NCBI GenBank assembly: GCA_001873705.1
Contig: MNZR01000204.1
Span: 1-37,705 of the forward strand
Reading direction: 5' to 3'
From: Syntrophobacteraceae bacterium CG2_30_61_12
Lineage (GTDB): Bacteria > Desulfobacterota > Syntrophobacteria > Syntrophobacterales > DSM-9756
DNA length: 37,705 nt
Position numbers and translations under genes: made by a program. Positions 9,721 through 17,672 of the stretch are shown here, one piece after another. Under the pieces are notes generated by a model. That model had not been told where the DNA came from. It did not search any database and saw only the letters and a list, made by a program, of their open reading frames with translations. The number at the start of each line of letters is the position of its first letter. Position 1 is the first letter of the stretch.

Positions 9721-9918
9721 ATGATGAGCCGCATGGTTAAGAAAACAATCCTATTGGACCAGGACTACATCGACCGGGCGCGCACCATCTTCAGCGTGAC
9801 AACGGATAGGGAAGCGGTCAACAAGGCCCTGGAGCTGGCCATCACCGACGACGAAATCATCAAGGCGCAGGAACGGGCCGGTGGAAAGGGTGAACTGATT
9901 GATGAGGTCTTCGAATGA
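9721..9918 (+). CDS. VapB-like (RHH) antitoxin, orphan
   Basis: MVKKTILLDQDYIDRARTIFSVTTDREAVNKALELAITDDEI resembles VapB-family/DUF2191 antitoxins; a 4-bp overlapping ATG (9915) follows. Confidence 0.75.
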   Translation: MMSRMVKKTILLDQDYIDRARTIFSVTTDREAVNKALELAITDDEIIKAQERAGGKGELIDEVFE

Positions 9919-10016
9919 CCGTCCTGTTCGATAGCGATTGCCGCGTCCCGGAAGCTACCCCAGGCTGGTCACCCGGAGCACTTCGGAAAGCGTGGTCATG
10001 CCTTCCAGCACCTTGA
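9915..10016 (+). pseudogene. Truncated VapC/PIN toxin N-terminus (MTVLFDSD...)
   Basis: ATG overlaps the antitoxin stop (ATGA). The reading frame gives MTVLFDSDCRVPEATPGW..., which loses PIN similarity after ~8 residues and stops at 10016 inside antisense gspE. Confidence 0.6.
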
Positions 10017-11655
10017 CGCAACCGTCATAGAGCAGCGGCCGATAGCCTTCGTCGTAGGCAATCTTGGCGATGGTGCCGGCGTCTTTATCGGCAACGATGG
10101 CGGAGCGTACCGGTTCGCTCACCCTGAGCAGTTCGAAGATCCCCTGGCGGCCGTGATAGCCGGTGCCGCCGCAGCGATCGCAGCCCTTGCTCTGATAGAG
10201 CTGGAGGTCTTCCGGCAGGTCCGGCATGACCCGCTCCAGGGTGTGCCGTTCCACTTCCCGGGCCCGATAGGTTTCCCTGCAATGGGGGCAGAGCACCCGC
10301 ACCAGGCGCTGGGCCATTACCGCCAGCAGCGAATCGGCCATGAGAAACGACTGGATACCGAGATCGCGCATCCGACTGATGGCCCCGGGAGCGTCGTTGG
10401 TGTGCAGGGTGGACAGCACCAGGTGACCGGTGAGTGCTGATTCGATGGCGATATCGGCGGTTTCCCGGTCGCGGATTTCACCGATCAGGAGGATGTCCGG
10501 GTCTTGGCGCACCAGGGACCGGAGCGCGTTGGCGAAGGTGAGATCGATCTGGGGCTTGACCTGGATCTGATTGATCCCGTTGATCTGGTATTCCACCGGG
10601 TCCTCCACCGTGATGATCTTCTTGGTGCTTTCGTTCAGGCGATTGAGCACCGAATAGAGGGTGGTGGTCTTGCCGGAACCGGTCGGTCCGGTCACCAGGA
10701 TCATGCCATAGCTGTTCAGGATCAGTTCCTTGATCGCTTCCAGGTGCCCCGGGCGGATACCCAGGGTGTCCAGATCGTAGCTCACGGCTTCTTTGGAGAG
10801 CAGTCGCAGCACGATGCTTTCGCCGTAAATGGTGGGGGCGGTGGAGGTTCGAATGTCCACTTCACGATTGCCGAACTTGATCTTGATACGGCCGTCCTGG
10901 GGCAATCGGCGTTCGGCGATGTTCAGCCCGGACATCAGCTTCAACCGGCTGATGATCGCCGCCTGCATATTCTTGGGGGGCTTTTCCAGGTCATAGAGCA
11001 CGCCGTCCACCCGGCAGCGCACCTGGAAGGCATGTTCCAGCGGTTCGAAGTGGATATCGGAAGCGCGCATGTCCAGTGCCCGGGAAATGAGGATGTTGAC
11101 CATCCGGACGATCGGTGCTTCCTGTGCCAACCCCCGCAGGCGTTCCAGGTCTTCCTCGAGACCGGTGGCATTGCCGGCGTAGGCGTCGCCCTCGATCGAC
11201 AGGGCTTCCGCTTCGCGCGCGGCCATGCCGTACAGCCGATCGATGGCGCGCCGAATCTCTTCCCGCTGCCCCAGGCAAAGATCCAATTCCATGTCTGGAA
11301 AATAGCTTTCCACCTGATTCAGCAAGGCAATGTCCAGGGGATCGTTGACCACCACCCGCACCCGCTCGCTTTCCAGCTGGATCGGCAGAATCGCGTGCTT
11401 GCGCAGAAAACCCATGGAAACCCCTTCCAGGATCACCGGTTTATCGGGGTAATCCTCAGGGAGCAGCAGGGGGATCTGAAGGTGCGTGGAGAACACCTTG
11501 AGCACCCGATTTTCATCCGCCAACCCAAGGTTTTCAAGTGTGTCCACCAGGGACAGCGGATGGGCGGCCAGTCCCGCCCGCAAGCCTTCCAGGTCCGTCG
11601 GGGAAAGATTGAGGTCCTTTCCGATGGCGGCCAACAGGGTGTTGTGTTCCGGCAT
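9955..11655 (-). CDS. gspE: Type II secretion ATPase GspE/PilB family
   Basis: VTGPTGSGKTTTLYSVLN Walker A, Asp box TVEDPVEYQI, Walker B LLIGEIRDRETADIA, CPHC...CDRC zinc motif. Start MPEHNTLL at 11655 with GGGAGGA RBS. Confidence 0.92.
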   Translation of the reverse strand: MPEHNTLLAAIGKDLNLSPTDLEGLRAGLAAHPLSLVDTLENLGLADENRVLKVFSTHLQIPLLLPEDYPDKPVILEGVSMGFLRKHAILPIQLESERVRVVVNDPLDIALLNQVESYFPDMELDLCLGQREEIRRAIDRLYGMAAREAEALSIEGDAYAGNATGLEEDLERLRGLAQEAPIVRMVNILISRALDMRASDIHFEPLEHAFQVRCRVDGVLYDLEKPPKNMQAAIISRLKLMSGLNIAERRLPQDGRIKIKFGNREVDIRTSTAPTIYGESIVLRLLSKEAVSYDLDTLGIRPGHLEAIKELILNSYGMILVTGPTGSGKTTTLYSVLNRLNESTKKIITVEDPVEYQINGINQIQVKPQIDLTFANALRSLVRQDPDILLIGEIRDRETADIAIESALTGHLVLSTLHTNDAPGAISRMRDLGIQSFLMADSLLAVMAQRLVRVLCPHCRETYRAREVERHTLERVMPDLPEDLQLYQSKGCDRCGGTGYHGRQGIFELLRVSEPVRSAIVADKDAGTIAKIAYDEGYRPLLYDGCVKVLEGMTTLSEVLRVTSLG

Positions 11656-11876
11656 AGCGAGATCCTCCCTTCCAGGATCGCTTCCTTCTATCAAAGTCCC
11701 CGACCGATGTAAACGCCGCCGCTGCCCGGCTCCGGTCGCCACGGCCTCCATGGACCACCGCGACCACCAGCGCGAGGGTTCGCATTCGGCGCATGCGGCG
11801 CTGTATATTCGACATAAAACCGGACCGGTTACGGGGCAGGAAAACAGCCACGCCCGCGGCGTAATGGCCACCGTAG

Positions 11877-11907
11877 GTCAGGTTGCGACCAGCGGGAGCT
11901 ACCTGAC
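11877..11907. repeat. REP-like palindrome copy 2 (gtcaggt-N17-acctgac)
   Basis: Perfect 7-bp inverted repeat; same loop (tgcgaccagcgggagct) as copy 1 in the opposite orientation. Confidence 0.75.
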
Positions 11908-12217
11908 ACGATCCGGCTACCGTGGCCTCGCCACACCAGTCAGGGAACGCCGCGCGCACCCTGACCCACGGTTGTGATGCTCCATCTGGCGGCCATTGGG
12001 ACGGCTGCCGTGATCTCGCGCGGCGCCCATGGGACGAAGCCACTATGTCGAATATCTGGTTCGGCGCTCCACGGTTGACGGGTCTGGAACGGCGGCATAG
12101 AATACGTCGCCAAGGGTTGAAAACCTTGATCACAAACCTCACCGCCAGGGCAGCGCCAGCTTTTTGCTGTCCTGGTGGTGGAATAATCGCTACCAATTAT
12201 GAAGGATGTGAAGGTTG

Positions 12218-12652
12218 ATGACCCACCATCGCAACAACCGCAAATCCCCCCGTAGCGCCGGTTTCACCTTGATCGAACTGCTGATCGTTATGATCATTCT
12301 GGGATTGCTGGCCGCCCTGGTGGCCCCCAAGATGTTTCAGAAGGTGGGCAGTTCCAGGCAAAAAGCCGCCAAGGCCCAGATCTCCATGCTGGCGACGGCC
12401 CTCGATACCTTCCGGCTGGACGTCGGCCGATATCCGACCACCGACCAGGGTTTGAACGCGTTGCGTACCAATCCCGGCCACGGCGCCTGGGACGGACCCT
12501 ACATGTCCAAGGAAATCCCCAAGGACCCCTGGGGCCAGGATTATGTCTATCAGTGTCCGGGCGAGCACGGCGACTACGATCTCTACTCGCTCGGCGCTGA
12601 TAAGCAGGAAGGCGGCGAGGGCGAAAACGCCGACGTCAACGGTTGGGAATAG
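12218..12652 (+). CDS. gspG: Type II secretion major pseudopilin GspG
   Basis: Prepilin motif GFTLIELLIVMIILGLLAALVAPKMF; YPTTDQGLNAL; GQDYVYQCPGEHGDYDLYSLGAD. Confidence 0.95.
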   Translation: MTHHRNNRKSPRSAGFTLIELLIVMIILGLLAALVAPKMFQKVGSSRQKAAKAQISMLATALDTFRLDVGRYPTTDQGLNALRTNPGHGAWDGPYMSKEIPKDPWGQDYVYQCPGEHGDYDLYSLGADKQEGGEGENADVNGWE

Positions 12653-12734
12653 GACCCGCCGGCGACGCCTTATCAGACCGTTTCCGGAACATCACCTGGA
12701 TCGCGTCCGATCCGCCGAAACCGAGGAGGACTCC

Positions 12735-13490
12735 ATGAAACGCAATGCAATCGCCGGGATCGGCGGCATGGTGCTGGTTTTGGGCTGGACACTCGCGGCG
12801 GCGGCTCAGGTGCCGATCATGGTGCGCGACAACCTATTCAGCCAGGAACGAAAGCCGGTCAGCGGCGAAAGCGCGCAACCCGCCCCGACCGACAAGCGCA
12901 AAACCAAATCCATGGAAAAGGCGTTTCAACTGGATGGGGTGTTTTATTATGGCGATCTGAAATCGGCGCTGCTGAGGATCAATACGCGAACTGGTAAAAG
13001 CGACAAGCAAAAGAATCCGTCGCCCTACGTCCGGGTGCGCGAAAAGGACACCATAGGCGATTACCAGGTGGCGCGGATCGAACCGAAATCGGTAACCCTC
13101 GAGGGCAATGGCGAAACCCTCACCATTCCGCTGTTCCAGCAGGGCAAGGTGTCGCCGCCCGCGGCCGCATTGCCCGCGGCGCCGACCGCCGGAACGCCCC
13201 CCGGGCGACCCGATGCCAAAGCCGGCGCTGAAAGGCCGCCGGAAGGGCAACGCCAGCAGCAACCGCCCCAGCCCGGCGACCAGGCGGCCAATCCGGCTCA
13301 ACCGGAACCAGCCCCGGTGCCCGCTCGGAGCGGCGGCAATCCAGCCGACACCAAATCCTGGCGTGCCCAGGGCGCCAGAGCCGCGCTGCAATCCACCGGA
13401 ACCAACCCAGGCAACAACAGCACCAACGACGCCCTGAACGAAGTGCGCCAGGCCATCGAAACCCTGCAACAAGGGAGCAACCAGCAGTAG
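12735..13490 (+). CDS. Putative exported GspC-like (HR-domain) protein with Pro/Gln-rich C-terminal tail
   Basis: Signal peptide MKRNAIAGIGGMVLVLGWTLAAAAQ; MVRDNLFSQERK and LDGVFYYGDLKSALLRI...YVRVREKDTIGDYQVARIEPKSVTLEGNGETLTIPLF resemble a GspC-type homology region; adjacent to gspG. Confidence 0.6.
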   Translation: MKRNAIAGIGGMVLVLGWTLAAAAQVPIMVRDNLFSQERKPVSGESAQPAPTDKRKTKSMEKAFQLDGVFYYGDLKSALLRINTRTGKSDKQKNPSPYVRVREKDTIGDYQVARIEPKSVTLEGNGETLTIPLFQQGKVSPPAAALPAAPTAGTPPGRPDAKAGAERPPEGQRQQQPPQPGDQAANPAQPEPAPVPARSGGNPADTKSWRAQGARAALQSTGTNPGNNSTNDALNEVRQAIETLQQGSNQQ

Positions 13491-13533
13491 GCCGGGGCCC
13501 TCGGATTCGCTGCCGAAGCGGTATCAAATCGAG

Positions 13534-14301
13534 TCAGAGGATCAACTGATCACCCGGTTCCGGGGCGAAGGCGTCGACTTCGGCGGCCGCATCGAGCATG
13601 GCCCGCGCCCGCTCGAACCGGTCGCGACGCACCTCCCGTTGTACATGCACCACGGCCAGGAATTCAGCCCCGGCGGCCCGGGCGAATTCGATGCAGCCGG
13701 CAACGGTGCCGTGACCGGCAACCGTTTCGGAATCGAGCGCAAACGCTTCGTGCACCACCAACCGGCAGCCCTTCGCCAGTTCCAGGGTGGCGGCGGTGGG
13801 GCGGCCGTCGCCGCTGTAGAAGATACTCCCCCCGGGCCCATCGAGGCGCACCGCGAGGCACCTCTGGCCGTGCTCGGAAACCGCGGTCCGCCACTCATAG
13901 CCGAGCACGTTCAGGGACTCGCCCGGTTCCGCCTGCGAAAATTCCAGAGCAAAGCCGAGTCGTTTCCGAAATCCCGGATAAGCCAGATCCATGGTGCGAT
14001 CCACCAGGTCGCCAATCCCCTGCTGGCCGACGATGGCGAGACGGCGAGTTCGGCCGGTTTCCCAAAGCCTGAGAAGCAGCGCCGGCAGCCCGAAAAAATG
14101 ATCGCCGTGAAAGTGCGACAGCCACACCCCGGCCAGTTCGTCCGGGCTCGAAAGCCAGGGCCAGACCAGCGGCGGCACCGTAAAACCGCAATCGAGCAGA
14201 AGACCGCCCGGCCCGCCCGGATCCATTCCGCGGATCAGCAGGCTGGTGTTCGGATAACGTTCGTCACAGGCTTCTCCCACCCCCAGGAACGTAATCTTCA
14301 T
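13534..14301 (-). CDS. MBL-fold metallohydrolase (RNase Z-like)
   Basis: SHFHGDHFFGLPALLL (HxHxDH), FYSGDGRPTAATLELAKGCRLVVHEAF, final HVQRE. Confidence 0.88.
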   Translation of the reverse strand: MKITFLGVGEACDERYPNTSLLIRGMDPGGPGGLLLDCGFTVPPLVWPWLSSPDELAGVWLSHFHGDHFFGLPALLLRLWETGRTRRLAIVGQQGIGDLVDRTMDLAYPGFRKRLGFALEFSQAEPGESLNVLGYEWRTAVSEHGQRCLAVRLDGPGGSIFYSGDGRPTAATLELAKGCRLVVHEAFALDSETVAGHGTVAGCIEFARAAGAEFLAVVHVQREVRRDRFERARAMLDAAAEVDAFAPEPGDQLIL

Positions 14302-14353
14302 GGGAACTCCCGTCCGGCTTCGAGGCGCCGCGGAGCCGGCACCGAAGCATTGC

Positions 14354-14383
14354 TTGACCTGTTTCCACCCGATTCATTATGAT
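14354..14383 (+). promoter_or_regulatory. Putative sigma70-type promoter for efp: TTGACC-N18-TATGAT
   Basis: Read directly; 44 bp upstream of efp ATG 14428. Confidence 0.6.
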
Positions 14384-14427
14384 AGCGGCGTTTCATGAAC
14401 TCAACTTTTTTGGAAAGGACAGCACTT

Positions 14428-15009
14428 ATGGGATCCGTACTGACGGCGAGCGATCTGCGCAAGGGCATCAAGCTCGAGATCGATGGCGACCCTTATACCG
14501 TGGTGGATTTTGAATTTTCCAAACCGGGCAAGGGCCAGGCCCTGTATCGGTGCCGCCTGCGCAACATGATCACCGGCACTCAGTTCGACCGCACCTATCG
14601 CTCGGTGGACAAGTTTAACGCGGCCGATATGGATGAGCAAGAGATGGAGTACCTGTACCGGGAAGGCAAGATGTTCTGCTTCATGAACACCAGCAGCTTC
14701 GAGCAGATCGAGATGAGCGAGGAACACGTGGGAGAAGCGATCCATTTCCTCACGGAAAACCTGAAGGTGCAGATGTTGTTCTTTTCCGGCCGCCCGATCG
14801 GCATCACCCTGCCCAATTTCGTCGAACTGGAAGTCACCCAGGCGGACCCCGGTATCAAGGGCGACACCGCTTCGGGCGCCACCAAGCCGGTCAGCATGGC
14901 AACCGGCTACGTGATCCAGGTGCCGCTGTTCATCGAACAGGGCGACGTGCTGCGCCTGGATACCCGTTCCGGCGCCTACGTGGAACGGATCAAGACCAGC
15001 AAGTCATGA
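14428..15009 (+). CDS. efp: Elongation factor P
   Basis: DLRKGIKLEIDGDPYTVVDFEFSKPGKGQALYRCRLRN with the modifiable-loop Lys (PGKGQA); RBS ggaaagga. Confidence 0.95.
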   Translation: MGSVLTASDLRKGIKLEIDGDPYTVVDFEFSKPGKGQALYRCRLRNMITGTQFDRTYRSVDKFNAADMDEQEMEYLYREGKMFCFMNTSSFEQIEMSEEHVGEAIHFLTENLKVQMLFFSGRPIGITLPNFVELEVTQADPGIKGDTASGATKPVSMATGYVIQVPLFIEQGDVLRLDTRSGAYVERIKTSKS

Positions 15010-15929
15010 CTTCGCTCGCCCAACTCGCGGCCAAGAAAGCCAATTTGCAGGCCCGCTGCCGGATCATTCAACTGATCCGGCGTTTTTTCCACGCTCGCGA
15101 TTTTCTTGAAGTGCGGACCCCGGTTCGAACCCGAGCCCCGGCCCCGGAACCGTATATCGAGGCGATCCCGAGCGCCGGCTGGTTCCTGGCTCCGAGTCCG
15201 GAGCTCTACATGAAGCGCCTGCTGGCGGCCGGCTATCAAAAGATTTTCCAAATCGCCCCGGCGTTTCGCTGGAACGAAACCGGGCGGCTCCATCACAGCG
15301 AGTTCACCCTGTTGGAATGGTATCGCGCGGACGCGGACCATGAGGCGCTGCAACAGGACTGCATCGAACTCATCACCGAGATCAGCGTTGGGCTCGATCA
15401 GTTTCCGCTAATTTCGTTTCAGGGCCACACCCTGAGCGTCGCCGGGAGGTGGCCGAGGATCACCGTGGCCGAGGCTTTTGAACGCTGGGCCGGATGGTGT
15501 CCGGGACCGGACCCGGATCAGCAGCGGTTCGATCTCGACCTGGTGACCCACGTGGAACCTCGGTTGGGCTTTCCAACCCCGGGTTTTCTCACCGACTACC
15601 CGGCCGGCCAGGCGGCCCTGGCGCGCCTGAAACCGGGCTGCCCCGAGGTCGCTGAACGCTTCGAACTCTACTGGGCCGGAATCGAACTGGCCAACGGCTT
15701 TTCCGAACTGACCGATCCCCGGGAGCAGCGCCGACGTTTCCAGGATACCCTGGAACGGAGGCGCCTGGCCGGTTGTTCCGTCTATCCACTGCCGGAAGCC
15801 TTCCTGGACGCCTTGCGGCACCTCGATCGCGCCGCCGGTATCGCCTTGGGCATCGATCGTCTGGTGGCCATCTTCACCAATGCTTACGACCTGGATCAGG
15901 TGGTGGCGTTTCCTCCCCATCGGGATTGA
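15006..15929 (+). CDS. epmA: EF-P lysine aminoacylase EpmA (GenX/PoxA)
   Basis: Truncated class II LysRS-like: FLEVRTPVRTRAPAPEPYIEAI, FQIAPAFRWNETGRLHHSEFTLLEWYRA, ALGIDRLVAIF; 4-bp overlap with efp. Confidence 0.95.
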   Translation: MTSLAQLAAKKANLQARCRIIQLIRRFFHARDFLEVRTPVRTRAPAPEPYIEAIPSAGWFLAPSPELYMKRLLAAGYQKIFQIAPAFRWNETGRLHHSEFTLLEWYRADADHEALQQDCIELITEISVGLDQFPLISFQGHTLSVAGRWPRITVAEAFERWAGWCPGPDPDQQRFDLDLVTHVEPRLGFPTPGFLTDYPAGQAALARLKPGCPEVAERFELYWAGIELANGFSELTDPREQRRRFQDTLERRRLAGCSVYPLPEAFLDALRHLDRAAGIALGIDRLVAIFTNAYDLDQVVAFPPHRD

Positions 15930-16010
15930 TCGGGCCCCAATCGAGAGCCCCTGGCGGCTCCGCGCGGCGCCCGCCGGGTCGCGGTGCCGGCTGACCCGCG
16001 GCAGCCGCCC

Positions 16011-17273
16011 TCAGGCCGACCCAGCGCTCGGGTGAAACACCATCGCGGCGAAGGTGACGAAGGACCCGTATTGATCCACCAGCGCATGGCGGTGGTCGAG
16101 CAGTTGGCCGCGCGCCCGGCCCTCCAACACCCTGGCCAGCACATACAGGGGCGCTACCCCGCAGACATTGCGGGCATTGTCTTCGGCTCGGATTTGCTCG
16201 ATGAAAGCGGCGGCATCCGAGCGCCCAAGCGCCTCCAGGAGTCTCCGGTCGGCGCTCAGGTGCCGCGCCGGTTCGGCTTCGCCGGGCGCGCTCGCGGCCC
16301 CGTAGCGCGGGCCCACATGGGCCAGATCGACGCTGGCCAGGACCCCCACCGGATAGTCCGCGGCCGCGATCAGCCGGCCGAGCAGCGCACAGAAAGCGTC
16401 GATAAACTCGGTTTCGGTCGGTTGCTCTTGGTGACCGAAAGAACACAGCACCGGCACGATCCTGGCCTGCGGCTGCAGCATGGCCAGAAACACCGCCTGG
16501 AATTCCACCGTGTGTTCCCGCTGATGGTTGATTTCCGAAGCCAGCAGGTCGCGCGGGCTTTGCGCAACCAGCTTGCGGCCCAGATCGCGATCGCAGGCGA
16601 CCATCCCAAAGGGGGTTTCGAAGTCCTTCAAGGTCAGCGCGAAGTGGTTGACCACCGGTTCGTGGCCGGTTCCTAGAACGATCCAGGTGGCGGGAGGACG
16701 GGCCTCGAGCGCGGCCCGATAGGCATGAGCGAAACACGGCCCGCCGGCCCGCGGATCGATGTGGGGTGCCACCAGGCCGACCACGGGCCGGGGATCGGCG
16801 GCGCGTTCGAGCGCTCCGGGCCCACCATTGGCGGGGGCAAAATAGCTCATGAGTTCCCGGCGGAGCTGCTCCGGATCTTCGGCATAACTGTTACCGGCAT
16901 GCTGCATTCGGCGCACCGGGTCCTGCCGAAACGCCGTCACCAGCTCCAGCACCCGCTGGTTGAACCGATCGTTTTCCAAAAACAGCCCTTCGTCCAGGGC
17001 GTGCAGGATCTGCCGCAACTGCTCCGAAAAGAGCAGCCGACCGGTCTCGCGGGTATACCGACCCTGCAGGTCGCGGAGGCTGTTGCCGCCGTCCATGGCG
17101 ATCAGCACCCGCGCCAGATCCGGACTCAGAATCAGGGATTTGTCGCCGTAGCCCAGGCGGTCGCGAAGCAGGATCAGGTCCTGTCCGGAGCGCTGAATGG
17201 GCAGCAGTTCGAGGCCATGGCGCAGTTTTGGATGATCCATCGGCGAGTTCACCCCCGGGTCCGGTTTAAGCAT
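16011..17273 (-). CDS. AmmeMemoRadiSam system protein B (MEMO1 family) with extra N-terminal domain
   Basis: GLVAPHIDPRAGGPCFAHAYRAL region, LGTGHEPV, HQREHTVEFQAVFL, ASVDLAHVGPRYG; ~130 N-terminal residues resemble a winged-helix/PqqD-like domain. Confidence 0.85.
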   Translation of the reverse strand: MLKPDPGVNSPMDHPKLRHGLELLPIQRSGQDLILLRDRLGYGDKSLILSPDLARVLIAMDGGNSLRDLQGRYTRETGRLLFSEQLRQILHALDEGLFLENDRFNQRVLELVTAFRQDPVRRMQHAGNSYAEDPEQLRRELMSYFAPANGGPGALERAADPRPVVGLVAPHIDPRAGGPCFAHAYRAALEARPPATWIVLGTGHEPVVNHFALTLKDFETPFGMVACDRDLGRKLVAQSPRDLLASEINHQREHTVEFQAVFLAMLQPQARIVPVLCSFGHQEQPTETEFIDAFCALLGRLIAAADYPVGVLASVDLAHVGPRYGAASAPGEAEPARHLSADRRLLEALGRSDAAAFIEQIRAEDNARNVCGVAPLYVLARVLEGRARGQLLDHRHALVDQYGSFVTFAAMVFHPSAGSA

Positions 17274-17559
17274 TCAGGCAACATGGGTGCGCCGACCCGC
17301 CGCGACAGCGCCGCTCCGGACCGGCCGAACGATTATAGTGCAGCGCGACTGGAGGCCGCAACCCAATGCTTAACACCCGGCAGGGCCGGCGACCGAGCGC
17401 GGCGACGAACAAGCGCGGCAAAGCCCCCAGCGCTCCATGGGAAACGGCCGGCCCGAAGGCGGTAAGGCTTCCGCAATCCACGACAATTGCGGTGGACCCT
17501 CGGAAACTCCCGGACCGCTACCAAAGAATGGAGAAATACGCCCGCGGCCATTTCGCTTT

Positions 17560-17588
17560 TTGACTTTTGGGGTGTGCTGCGCTAAACA
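17560..17588 (+). promoter_or_regulatory. Possible sigma70-type promoter TTGACT-N17-TAAACA upstream of TPR operon
   Basis: Read directly; ~85 bp upstream of ATG 17673. Confidence 0.4.
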
Positions 17589-17672
17589 TTATAGGTTGAA
17601 TAGATCATAATGATTTTGGTCTCGAATTTTTTTCATGGCTTGCACCCCAATCGATCGCTTCGAGGATGGCCG

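Noticed and set aside
10504-11712. Plus-strand ORF of 402 aa
   Set aside because: Antisense shadow of gspE.
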